From positions 124,001 to 188,000 of the forward strand of contig NW_002476221.1 in NCBI RefSeq assembly GCF_000189635.1: a DNA stretch of 64,000 nucleotides, given 5' to 3'. Position numbers and translations under genes: made by a program. Below, piece after piece: positions 26,316 to 37,932 of this stretch. The DNA comes from Tetrahymena thermophila SB210. Taxonomy: Eukaryota; Ciliophora; Oligohymenophorea; Hymenostomatida; Tetrahymenidae. The notes beneath the pieces are model-generated. The model was not told the origin of the DNA. It ran no database searches and saw only the letters and a program-made list of their open reading frames with translations. Numbering within the stretch: position 1 is the stretch's first letter; every line of letters begins with the position of its first letter.

Positions 26316-29300
26316 TCACATACTTATTTTATTTTATCTATCTGAAATACTCTTTTTCAGTAAAACTCCTTTAAATATTTTTCTCCAAAATCCCATAAGC
26401 TCTTTTTTAAGATTTTCTGCTTACTGAGCTTTCATAATTTCATAGTTATCTTAATAAATTTATCTTATTCTTTCTTCATCTTTCTTGTGGGCTAGTATAC
26501 CATTTTTAACCACATGAGATCTACCAGATGCTGTCGATTCAAATCCGCAAACTGCTTCTACATACTCTATGTTATGTTTTTTTAGCAACTTAGGTAATCC
26601 TTAGATTTCAATCAAAACTGTTCCTTCAGGTGGATCACCAGCAAACGTCTAAATAAGAATTTGATTTTAAAGAGAGAGTTTAATTAAATTAAATTTTATT
26701 TTTATTTAATTTAAATCAAACAAACAAATTATAATAATTTTAATTAAAATTACCTCCCAGTTACCATATTCATTTCTTGGGAGAGTTCCATCATCTCTGA
26801 TTTTGTATACTAACTCTTCAGTTTACCAGAATCCAAACAAATCTACCATTTTTTTGTTACCTAAAATCGATTGAACCTATTTAACAGGCTTCTCATCAGG
26901 CTTAACTGATCTTTAGTAGGATCTCCATCTAGTTTTTGCATGCAAATCAACGACATATTCTTTAAAATATACCTTTTTTTTATTAATTTATTATAATAAA
27001 TGTTAATAGCATAGTTGCTTACGTCTTCGTCTTTAAATGTAAGATTTGTCTTTTATGCATTTGGATGTAAACCTTAATACTTTTAAAGCATTGACTTAGT
27101 AATATAAATTTCACTTGCTTTAAACTCAGGATATGATTAAGGGATTTAAGATTTTTACATTTATATTTTTGTTTCTCTTTCACTAATTACTTAGGGTTTC
27201 TATTTTTTATATAATAAATAATATAATTTATTATAAATAACATTTTACATATTCGTCTTATAGTAATTCTGGATTTCCAAGAAATGAAACATGTTAAAGA
27301 AGATTTTTCCACCAATAATCGAAATTCAACTCTCTTCTACTTACCTAAATTTTCGGATACCTATCACAGTGTATATCAGTAATATCAAATAAAAACAAAT
27401 TTTTCATAGATCTTTTGTTATGAACATATTCTTTTAATTTTTCATTTTTAAATTCTAATTTATTATATCCAACTATGAATAAAACAGGTATACTATTTTA
27501 TTTTAACAAAATTTAGAATCTTTCTAAAATTTCATTCTAAACAGCATCAAAACAAATCCATTGCTAACTCTTTTCATCATAAACTTCAAGCCAATACTTT
27601 ATTTCAGAACTTTGATAGAAATCACTTTTTAATAACTTTTATTGTTATTAATTTTAGTCATTTTCCAAAAGCTTTGAATCCTATTCTGTTTAATTTGTCT
27701 ACTAAGTCTATATTAAGTCTTAAAAAAATGACATAATTAATTAAAATTAAAATAATTAAAAATCTACCCTGTTAAGTCTTTTTAAATTTTTTTTTAGAAA
27801 AAGCAAAATTAAATGGATTTAAAGTTTCCTCTTCTTTTTCAACTTCGCTTTCGCATTTTTCTACTATTAAATTTAATTATTAAAATAAATTTAATGTTAT
27901 CTAATTTTAATTTACCATCAGATAAACTATCTAACTTCTTCAAATTACTTAATTTTTTATTAACTAATTTAATTTCTTCTTCTTCTTATTTTTATGTTTA
28001 GTTATCTATTTTCAATAAGGAGCTTTTATCATCATCTTGCTTTTTTCCTTTATTTAAATACTTTCTAAAATCAAATTTTTTAGGATCAGTCTAAAAGGTA
28101 GATGAGGCAGTTGAAACAATTGAATCTTCTTCTTGTTAATTTTTTTTTTAATTACTAAAACTAATCATTGATGAATTGTTAGTGCTTTTTTTATCAAACT
28201 TAAAATTTGACAGCATTTGGTCAAATAAATCATTGCTTTCTTTTTATTATTATTTTTTATCATTTTTTTTTGTTTAATAATCTTCATCATCACTGTCACT
28301 TTAATCACTATCTATTTAATCTTCTATCATTTAAGTCTATAAAAATTAAATAAATATTCCTTTTTTTAATATTTAACTAATTATTATACCTAATTCATTA
28401 TTTTAGCAGTAATTCTAGAAGCCATATCTGAAAAACGTGCAGCTCTCTTATTTTAAACAACACTACTTACTATAGATTCTCTAGTACGCTTTTAATTGCT
28501 ATGTGTGGATTCTTAAGACTAATTTGAACTTCTTTTACTTTCTTTGATCCTTGAATTGTGTTTTTTGTCAAGGTTGAGGTATCTCATGTCTACAATTTTG
28601 GAAAATCTAACTTTCATACCAATAAATTCAAATAAGATCAAGGCAATTAATGTCATTTAAGAGTAGCCTACCTCTATTCCTTCATCTAAATTTTTATGAA
28701 ATTCAATTTATTCTTTCTTCCATTTATAAGTAAAGTATTGCTATATGTGATAATTAACAGTTTTTATAATACTTCTAGTTGAGTATTTTTCAGGATAGTT
28801 TTTCATGGAAAGTAAAAAATTTAAATCTTTTAAAGAAAATTAAGATATTATCTTAGCTTTTAAATACTCATCTTCCAAATGAGACTATAGAAAGTAGAAA
28901 GTAGAAGAAATTTCGCATAATACAAAACACTTAATAAAATTCCTGTATTCTTCTGGATTTTAGCGAATCTTTCTAGTTTTTTTTAGAAATTCAAGCTTTT
29001 CTTTTTCATACATAATTTCATCATATCTTTTTTGTTTTGCAAGCATTTTCTCAAGAATCATTTATTCTTTAATAATATGAGGATTCTCTCTCCCTCCTTC
29101 AGTTCTACCTAATTGTTGTCTTTCTTACATTAATTTCTGAATTGTATCATCATCTCCTGCAGTTTTAATCAAACTTAAAAAGTCTTCTCTCATGTTTTTT
29201 TAACCTTCTTCATCTTTATTACAAATGGCATTTAAAAAATCGATATCTTAATTTTCATCTTCATTAATCATTCTATCATCTTCATAGCTGTCTTCCAATT

Positions 29301-29478
29301 TATTTTTTTATTTTTTATTATTTTTGATTTTATTATCAAAATAGAGATTATCTTCTGAATCTGATTACTTCTACTAATTATTTTCGTCATCAGATCCAAA
29401 GCTTATCCTATCTTCATTTTATTTTTCATCTACTTCTTCAAATTCATCATTGAAATCAAGATCTTCATTTGAATCCAT
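26316..29478 (-). CDS. XPC: XPC/Rad4 DNA damage recognition protein, 923 aa
   Basis: Damage sensor that starts global nucleotide-excision repair by binding the unpaired strand opposite a lesion. Exons (minus): 29478-28390, 28336-27916, 27863-27768, 27685-27249, 27199-27023, 26972-26754, 26648-26316 (2772 nt). The acidic N-terminus is followed near 270-300 by the first half of the transglutaminase-like domain (TLIALILFEFIGMKVRFS). A K/S/Q-rich insert of about 220 residues comes next, then the second half, EIKYWLEVYDEKSQQWICFD, near 555. BHD1-3 follow: a WW pair near 655, SVKPDEKPVKQVQS and LFGFWQTEELV near 765-795, and PPEGTVLIEIQGLPKLLKKH near 818 leading to EAVCGFES. The order matches Rad4 and XPC exactly. 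The C-terminus (basic, ending ISM) is short. Two GGCGGAAATT motifs lie 190-290 bp upstream. Confidence 0.93.
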
Positions 29479-29669
29479 TGTGAAATTTATAAATAATAAA
29501 CTATATTGTAAAAATTTTTGCTTAAGAATAAATATTATATTTGTTATTATACTTTTTTATTACTTAAATCACACTAAATCCTAAAATATATAAAATATCT
29601 TTACTTTAAGTAAGCTCATATAGATCGGTCTTTATAAGCTTAATCTTAATAACAAATTTTGTAGTTTTA

Positions 29670-29679
29670 GGCGGAAATT
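29670..29679 (-). promoter_or_regulatory. candidate XPC upstream element, copy 1
   Basis: GGCGGAAATT on the plus strand (AATTTCCGCC on the XPC strand), 192 bp before the XPC ATG. G/C clusters are rare in this noncoding DNA. It resembles a relaxed E2F site (TTTCCGCC). Function is inferred. Confidence 0.3.
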
Positions 29680-29757
29680 TTATCAAAGTTGTTCTTAAAA
29701 ATTATGTAAGTGAAACTAATAAATATTCCACACATAAAAATAAATATTATTGATTTC

Positions 29758-29767
29758 GGCGGAAATT
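29758..29767 (-). promoter_or_regulatory. candidate XPC upstream element, copy 2
   Basis: A second exact GGCGGAAATT, 88 bp further upstream. With its flank it reads TTTCGGCGGAAA, which is near-palindromic. Repetition in one short promoter region is the main support. Confidence 0.3.
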
Positions 29768-30426
29768 ACTACATAATTTTAAATTAAAAGCAAATATTAA
29801 ATATAAAAGTAAAATAGAAAAATCTACATCTCAGTTTTTTTTCTAAACAAATTATTTTACTTAAATAATCAATTATTTTTAAAAATTTTGATGAAAATAC
29901 GAAAAACATAATATATATTTCAAAGATAATCTAAATTATCACCAACTTTCAACAAAATGTGTTTTAAAAAATTTATTTTATTATTTGATTAAACTAAGAT
30001 GATTATTTTATGTATTCAAAAAATCAAGCAAATAAAATAAATCATCAAATTTTAAAGAGTATTTAAATATTTAAAGAAAGTATAATGATTTTTAATTTAT
30101 ATTTAAGTTAATTCTTACTAAACAAACTTAGAAGTTTTAACACAAAAATGAAAATGATTTACTCTAAATATATTATAAATAGATAGATAGATATATTAAA
30201 TAAAAAATAATGAATTTATAAGTTATTTACAAAATTATATATAATTTTAATTAGTAAATTAATCAAAAAGTGAATGATTGATTTAATCAGTGAGTGAGTC
30301 GTTTTTTTTGTTTTAAATAAGTAAAATTAATTTTTTTTTGTTTGTGTAACTTACCTTATTTTATTATTATTATTATTTTATTATTAAATAATCTATTGTA
30401 ACTAACCTTGTACTTAAATTCCAGTT

Positions 30427-33400
30427 TCAGCTTGTTTAGGCTTGTAATGAATCTTCTTTTTCAGTGTTATTAGCAACAAAAGACCAACCTTAGATATATT
30501 TTTCACGACTGATGTCGATATTATTTCCAATTAGTGTCTCAATGAATTATTCAGAGTTATAATTGTTTAGCTAAAGCTGGAGTAATTAAACTTCTGGTGC
30601 TTTAATTTTTCTTTCATAAACCATATCCCAATCTATGCTTTTAAAGAATGGGTGATTTTTTATTTCGTTAGCATCGTTTCTTCCACATCCTAGTCTCATT
30701 TCAGGATTACGCTCCAAAAGCTATTTTTTTTATTTTGTGAAATAGATTGTCAAATAATTAAAATTTAGAAAAGTGTCTATGTTAAATATATAAATTAATT
30801 TAATTAATTGAAATGGTTATTACAGCTGTAAGAAGAGATTTGGCTTCTTAGGATAAATAACTAGGGAGTGCTAAAGGTGCATTTTGAATATTATTGAATA
30901 GATCCTCTCTTTATTAATATAAATTGTTTTAAATTCAATAAAAGAATATCAACTTGTTTTTATATTTTACTTAGTATTTGCATAATAAGGAGGATTTCCT
31001 GTAAGCATCTCATACATAACTACACCAAATAAATACCAATCTACTGCTTTACCATGTCCTCTTCTTTTTAGCATTTCAGGTGCTAAATATGCTATTGATC
31101 TAAATAAATTTATAAAAGATTTTAGATAATATAAATTAAAAAATAATACATACCCACAAAATGATTTAGCTCCTTCAGTGTAGTCAAGTACTCCTTCTTT
31201 TGATAAACCAAAATCAGTTAGTAATGCATGTCCTTCTGAATCAATTACTATGTTATCTATATTAAAATTTAATAAAAATTCTATAAACTGCTTGTAATTT
31301 TACCTGGTTTTAAATCTCTAAAGATAATATCTTTTTTATGAAGATACTCTAAAGAAAGTAGAATTTCTGATAAGTATATTCTAGCATCATTTTCGCTTAA
31401 GACCTTTACTTTTTATAACAATTTCCCCATATCACCGCCAGCAGCAAAGTCAAGTATTAGAAACAATTTTTCTTCAGTTTAAAATGAATAATTTAATTTA
31501 ACAATAAATGGATGATTAGAAAGTGATAAGACATTTCTTTCAGTAAGTGCGTATTTTATAACATTACTTTCTATTAAATTTATTAAAAATAAAATAAATT
31601 TATCAAAATTTTTTAAGAAAAATTTATTTATTTATTTATTAATTACTCATCATTTTACTTTTTTAGAGAACCTTCATAGCATAATACTGTAAATTATCTT
31701 TCTTTTAAACAAGATAGACATCACCAAAAGAGCCTTTACCAAGCATGGAATGAATTATAAAAGAGTGTATTGTAACTTTTGATTAAATATTTTAGGATGT
31801 TGTTTTAACTTAATTTTAAATAGATTCCATTGATTATATTGAGTTGCTTTTGCTACTACCACTTCCACATTAAGATATATTAGATATAGTATTAGCAACT
31901 GTCGTGTTAGCTGTTGTAATCACTTCGCTTAAAACAGGTATATTCTGAAGAGATTTTGGATTATTTGTGCTCATCGGACGAGATTGCTGTTTTGTTCTCT
32001 TTAAGAAAGTATTTTTATTTGGGGCATTTTCTTTGCCTTGAGCGAAATATCCTTTTTTATGAAAGAAGCTTTCATTTTTTGAATGTTCCCTTGATCTAGG
32101 AGTTCCATTCTTAGAAACTTACTATTAAAATTTATTGATTGTAATTTGAGAAGGAGTTTTTTGATTTGAGATATTTTTAATTTTCTTTTCTTGCAGAGGC
32201 TTAGGAGCTGGTGAGAGAAAATCTGTATTGCCAATATTTTACTAAGTAGATAATCTCTTATTTTAATTACAAGTAATTGTTTCAATAGATATATTTTATT
32301 TACTTTGTGATTTAGAAGGAATACTATTTTCAGATTTTATATTATTTCTTTATAATTGTTATTGTAATTGCTAATTTTAGGCAAAAATGTTTTCATTTAA
32401 TTATGCAGAATTTGAGGAAATATTATTTTATTACTAAATTTATTCTAATTATATTTGATTTTATTTTTATTATGATTATTTTTCAACAAATTGAATAGGT
32501 TTTTCTTATACAATTTTAAATAAAGAATTCAATTTAGCGTTTTCTGCCTCTTAAGCACTAAGCTAATTTTAATTTTTGTTTATTTAAAAATTTGTTTAAA
32601 TGATATTGATCCTATTAGAGGAGTTTGTTTTGTGCACAGGGGAAGTAATTTTGGTCATATAATCATCAAAATATTTTTTAGATTAATCATGTTTTATATA
32701 ATCAAAGCATCTCTTACCACTTTTATTTTTTATACTAATATCAGGCTTAAATCTATTTAAAAAGATATCTATAATAGCAGATTTACTAAGCATGCAAGCA
32801 ATATGAAGTGCTGTATTCCCATTCTCATCCTACATATCTATTTCAGCTCCTATATGATTTAAATTAAAACTTATTTCCAAATTATATTTAACTTTTATAC
32901 CAAATTTAAATTTTAAAACATATATTTTTATTGATTTTTATTAAATAATAAATGTATTTACCAGCTTTTAATAATAGAATGACAATTTCTTCTGATCCTT
33001 ATTCAGCAGCTATCATCAAAGGAGTCACTTAATTATTTGTCTCCTAATTTATGTTTGCTTCGTTCACTATTAACTTATTTACAAGCTATATATTGCAGTT
33101 TAAGCATGCAAAGTGAATTGGAGCCCATCCTGTTTGCAAATCACAAAAATTAGGTTCAGCTTTAAGATCTCCTTTTGAATCATGTAAATATTATGAGCAC
33201 TTCAAAAAGTCATTCTGCTATGAAGCTAAAAGCAAATCCATATTATTTTACTTTTTTTATTTCCACCATTCTTCCCATGGCAATTTATTTTTCTTTAAAT
33301 GCTCTGCCTTAACTGTATTTTCCACAAGTTGTTAAGTGCTTTCAGGATTTCTTAAATCATAAATCTCTCCTTTTATTTAAAAAATTAATTTTAAAATTAT

Positions 33401-34273
33401 TTATTGAGAAATGCTAGGTAGAATCTTTCTTAAAAAATACTGAATGAACTCTCAGTATTTAATAAAGTGAGTAGATTTATTTAATTAATTTAGCATAACT
33501 CCACTTGAATTTTATTTTAAAGAAAATCTGAACTAAAATATTAATTAGATTTCTTTTATTTATGTGTTTAATTCTATTTAACAGAAAACTCAAATCAAAT
33601 AGTTAAAAAATTCAAATTTTCCTTTACCTGTGTCTCTATTGATAACAAGAAATTGCTAGTTTATTTTTTAATTTCTTGTAGCTGCTGGGCTTTGAAGTTT
33701 AGAGGCCTGCATTTACATTTTAGGTGGAATCTTTCTAGCTTGTTCTAAATTATCAGAGAATTCACAAACAGATCCCATTAATGAATCTTATCTTCTATGA
33801 TGGGCTTTTCTTTCAAAATCTCTACATTTTTTAGATTGGTCTATTTCGATATTTTACTTAGTTTAAGTTTTCACTTATTAAGGTGCTCCTTAAGATAAAT
33901 TAGGAGGAGATCTTTGTCCATTTTAATCAATCTCACATTAATTCTTATTTTTTATATGATTATTTTGATTTGTGTTTGAATTTATTTACAATTATGAATA
34001 AAGCATTTTATGTTGTGTTTTTTAATTTGTTAATTATTATGTTGTGGCTGATTTAGGAAAATAATTCTGTTATTAATGTGAAATAGGAGAATGATTTGAA
34101 TTCTCTTTAGCGTCAAAGAACGATATCTTTTTAGATAATCGAGTCGGAGTTAACGAAGCTTCTCTTTAAATATGATTTGCTGAGTTAGGTAATTAATTAC
34201 CCTGAGTTTATACCCTATTTTATTTATAAGGTGTTTAATCCAAATTTTTAATTTTTAAATGTTAGGCAAACAT
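30427..34273 (-). CDS. ankyrin-repeat AGC-family protein kinase, 1044 aa
   Basis: Ser/Thr kinase joining N-terminal ankyrin repeats to a C-terminal AGC catalytic domain. Exons (minus): 34273-33628, 33369-32962, 32849-31647, 31570-31304, 31256-31154, 31099-30971, 30908-30824, 30720-30427 (3135 nt). Residues 1-215 are Q/N/S-rich. About three ankyrin repeats follow near 265-400 ([36 protein letters not shown]). After a Q/K/S-rich linker the kinase starts near 720: Gly loop GKGSFGDV 722-729, Lys744, catalytic loop FRDLKPDN with Asp838, DFG 856-858, activation segment [14 protein letters not shown]. Phe in place of His before RD is normal for AGC kinases (YRD/FRD). The C-tail reads [20 protein letters not shown], then ends in QGWSFVAN, which is not the standard FxxF hydrophobic motif. 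Ankyrin repeats probably localise or regulate the kinase. The 258-nt first intron carries a nested hairpin. Confidence 0.93.
33406..33501 (-). repeat. nested inverted repeat in kinase intron 1
   Basis: Inner perfect 9-bp stem: aaatactga (33435-33443) with tcagtattt (33452-33460). Outer stem: gagaaatgcta (33406-33416) with tagcataactc (33491-33501), two mismatches. The 96-nt fold lies wholly inside the 258-nt intron 33370-33627. It may be a structured intronic RNA or chance in AT-rich sequence. Confidence 0.55.
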
Positions 34274-36489
34274 AAGATTCAGTTAATATTATAAATGAAT
34301 TAAATATTTTTTGGCAATCAATTAAGATTTTGATTTAGCTACGATAATTATAGTATTTATTTTTTTCTTGCAATTTGATTCAGCAAAACTTTAATAAAAT
34401 GACTTCTTAAATAAACAACAATTAAGCCTTTCAATTAAATTGATTAATATTTTGAAATAATTTGTTTTTAACAATTATTTTTACATAAATTTCATGCATA
34501 TATCAAAAATTAAGAAAATTTTTTGAAAGATATTTGATCGATGGCATTCATTTTATAAAGATTAGAAAGAGTTTTTTATATTTCTAATTGAAAATTCTTA
34601 TTTCAATGAATACTTTTCATTCAAGTGATTGACAAACATATTCATCAAAATTATTTATTTTTGCTATTTTTTTATATTTTTATTTTAACTGAAAGTCTTA
34701 AAGTGCTATTTTTACTTAAAATTATTTCAATTTAAATCTAGAAAATATTAAGTTTTTTTAAAATTATTTTTTTTATATATTTTATTTATTAAATTTAAAT
34801 TATTTTATATTTTATCATTTACTATTAAATATAAAAAAAAGATTAATATAATAATAATTATTATTATATTATTTGTTATATTTGTTATATTTGAATGCAA
34901 GAAATATTAAAAAAACTCATTTAAATTATAGAGCAATTTTTTTATCATAAAAATTTTTAAGTGATTCAAAATGTGTAATAAATAATAATATCATTCATAT
35001 CTTGATCTAAGTATATATTTGTGTAATCAGTAAATATTGTTTATCAGTATTTATATATGTTAAATAAAAAAAGACTGGTTAACTAAGTTTTTTAAAATGA
35101 TTGAATTAATTAAAAAAACGAATATAAAATTAATAAATTATATTTTTTACTATTTTTTCAATAAGAAAATTATCTATCAAAATCATATTTTTCTTAATGA
35201 AATTATTTTGATATTAAATCATATATCTTCTAAATCAAGGAATTACTTAATTTAAATAAATAGCTAATATTTATGTTATATTTCTTATCCTAATTTTTTT
35301 ATAAAAATGAAAATTCAATTTAAGGAAAATAGAAACTTTGAACAAATTTAAGGTGAATTCAATAAAAAATCAAGAAAAAATTGAAAGAGAGATCAATGAT
35401 TTGAAATTGAAAGAACATGAATTCTAAAAGCAACTTTTGGAGGTTAAATAAAGAGCTGAATAAGGTATAGCTTTAGCAAATAGCTAAAATTTAACTAATA
35501 AAAATAACTAACTCTTAAATCTTAATTATTATTGCCTGTTAAATTAAAATATAATTCTTCTTATATTAGAAGAAAAAAATAGAATATATTTGTTAAATTT
35601 AATTAATTTTTAAAAAAATTTCATTCTTTTAAGTGATCAATACTAAGCAAAAAAATAATTTTGCTTTAAAAAAATTTTTGTAATAAAATTTAAATATTTT
35701 ATAGAAAATAAATTTAATATCTTTAAAAAATAAATATCAATTATTTAAATAATTCTAAAATAAAATTAAAGGATTTTTTTAAAGTAAAATAAATTTTGTA
35801 AGCAATAAATCAAATTAATTCAATTAAAATTGCTTACAATTAATTAAAGTAATTTAAATTTATGATTTGAAGTGTAATTTATTTATATTTAAAAACAATT
35901 TTTTCCGTAATTTACAAATAAATACTTTAAATAAATAAATTTTAAAATTTACTAAAATTTAATTATGAATTAAGACATAAAAGCTTTTTTTCAATTTACA
36001 AAATTTATTCTTATATTAATAATTATCTATTTGCCATTTAATTTCAATAAATATCAATTAATTAAAAAATAATTTTCTGCTCTTTAACATAATTTTTAAA
36101 AACATTATTTTACTTATAAATTAATTAATTTATAGTTTAAAAAAAAGCTTTGATATAATTCTGTAAATTTTTTTACTAATATAATATATTTAATGATATT
36201 TTAAATTAATTTTGAAATATATGTAAGCGAAATAATTTGGTTTATTAATCAGTATGCATTAGGAAGTAATTTTAATTCTAAATTGCTTATTATAATTTTT
36301 AGGAGAGTAATAATTAACAAAATATTACGTACTATACAATTTATTACACAATAAAGATATAAATCAAATTCATACTTCTAAATTTTACTAAATACTTATT
36401 TTACTTGTAGATAAGAAACTTATATAGATAAATTAAAATTTAATGAGTAGTATTTTTAAATTAAGTAAGATTCAAGCTTGGAAAATCAA
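34274..36489. other. intergenic, 2.2 kb, with one coding-like fragment
   Basis: Longest gene-poor stretch, between the kinase start and the permease stop (both minus). Apart from the coiled-coil-like fragment near 35307-35530 (listed separately) I see only A/T-rich DNA, including an aataataattattatt palindrome near 34845. Confidence 0.5.
35307..35530 (+). pseudogene. coiled-coil coding fragment, possibly decayed or a tiny gene
   Basis: From ATG 35307 one frame gives 25 residues then TGA. An overlapping second frame, open from just after a TGA at the ATG, gives about 55 residues of convincing helical sequence (QEKIEREINDLKLKEHEFQK, then LLEVKQRAEQG) before becoming L/N/I-rich noise. Joining the two needs a frameshift or a roughly 22-nt intron. 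It could be a relic of a larger coiled-coil gene or one exon of a gene I could not assemble. Composition (E, K, Q, D) is clearly unlike the surrounding spacer. Confidence 0.35.
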
Positions 36490-37932
36490 TCAAAAGAAAT
36501 CGTCTTTAATTTAAAGGATTGTGCAGTAGAGACCATAAATACCAAAACCAATTGCAATAATCATTATTGTAAAGTTTAATATGGTTTTATACTTGGGGAG
36601 ATTTTTGTCTTGGTAATAAATAACAAACACTGGAATAATATAGCACAAATATATTCCACAAATATTTCCTGTTAAAGAAAGGAAATCAGATATTTTATCA
36701 AAAATAATACCTATAACATATGTAAGAAAAACGAAGAAGAGACGTGTCAAAGATGAAAAAATTAAAAAATTCTTATCTTATTATTTTTTAATTACTGGAT
36801 CAATTAGAGGCTAAGCTTCTTAAACAGAAGAAATATATGAATTATCAGAATTATTTTCTTGAGGTCTTTCCTTATCAAAGTTTTGTGGTGCTTTAACATA
36901 TATTATCTTTTTTAATTTAGATTCTACTACATTAACACAAGGAAAAATCTAAATAGGAAAACTGAATATGAGGGAAATGCAGTATGCAAATTTTATTATT
37001 TGCATAGGAATGTTAGATTATTCAAAGCTAAATAGGATAATGTCATTTACTCCGCTACCAAATGTTAGATAACCAATTAAGCCAACTGAGCAATAAAGAG
37101 TAACAGCTACAGAGATTGAATAATTTAGAACTTTGTAAAAATGAGATGGTTGTTTCATAGAGTGTCTGATGTTGAAATAAACTCCAATACCTTCGAAAGT
37201 AAATATAAAAACACCTATCGATTTTCCTATAGTGCTCCAATTAACAGCCTAAATATTACCCACTCCGTCAGTTCCCAAATAATAAAAACTATAAATCATT
37301 ACTGTAACAAGAGAAACCATTACCACAACATTACCAAGCATGCTCCAAATTTTTAGCTTATTTATGTCACGGATAAAGACTAGTGGAATCAAACAACTAA
37401 GAGAAATTATTACAGAAATTACCTTAGAGCTACAAGGGTAAATACTGCCGTCGATATTGCAAAAGGACTCTTAAATGTATTATAAGAAAAATATGACATA
37501 TGAAATACATATACCAGTTTAGAATGTAAAAAGGCAAGCATTGACAGCAATTACATGCCCTCTATTGGCAGTTTATTTTACAAATTCAACTACATTTTTA
37601 GCTTTACTCTACTTTTCTTCAGCTATTCTAATAATTTCATGACTCAAATAGAGCATTGCAATAGCACAAAGAGGCATTAATATTAGTCCAGCAACCCACC
37701 CACTTTGACTGAAAGCCTATGGGAGAGCAAGAACTCCTATTCCTACCAAACTCTTAAAAAGATTTAATGATGCTCCAAATACTGAGGCTTCTGATTTTCC
37801 TGTACCACCATGATGATCTATTTCTTCTTCTTCCTCTTCAATAGGCTATACTTTATCAAACTTTCTAATTAAAGCTTCCTAAGCGCTATCATCAGCAGTT
37901 GAGTTGAAGTCTTTTTCGATATTCTAATTCAT
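36490..37932 (-). CDS. amino acid/auxin permease family transporter, 480 aa
   Basis: Single-exon gene (1443 nt). Multi-pass membrane transporter of the AAAP superfamily (SLC36/SLC38-like), expected to move neutral amino acids with H+ or Na+. The hydrophilic N-terminus has a run of six Glu. TM1 follows with the family signature ASLNLFKSLVGIGVLALPQA near residues 53-72. Further hydrophobic segments bring the total to about ten or eleven, for example LMPLCAIAMLYLS, VISVIISVSLLLIPLVFI and FVFLTYVIGIIF. A soluble K/E/Q-rich loop near 345-395 separates the last membrane block. FEGIGVYFNIRHSM and YLTFGSGVNDIILFSF match conserved AAAP positions. Substrate and membrane (plasma or vacuolar) cannot be told from sequence. 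It faces the dsRBD gene across a 2-kb divergent spacer. Confidence 0.92.

Larger units (their letters stand above)
29479..30426. other. intergenic upstream of XPC
   Basis: Spacer between the XPC start and the kinase stop (both minus strand). It contains two copies of GGCGGAAATT, listed separately, and a short TAGA microsatellite near 30180. Otherwise it is A/T runs. Confidence 0.5.

Noticed and set aside
28640-28700. Possible intron GTAGGC...GTTAG in XPC
   Set aside because: The frame is open through it and encodes a hydrophobic helix expected in the Rad4 transglutaminase-like domain, so it is coding.
32001-32285. 94-codon minus-strand frame
   Set aside because: Out-of-frame reading within exon 3 of the ankyrin-AGC kinase, whose true frame is uninterrupted there under the ciliate code.
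37055-37356. Short frames on both strands
   Set aside because: Both lie inside the amino-acid permease in other frames; the permease frame is coherent across the region.
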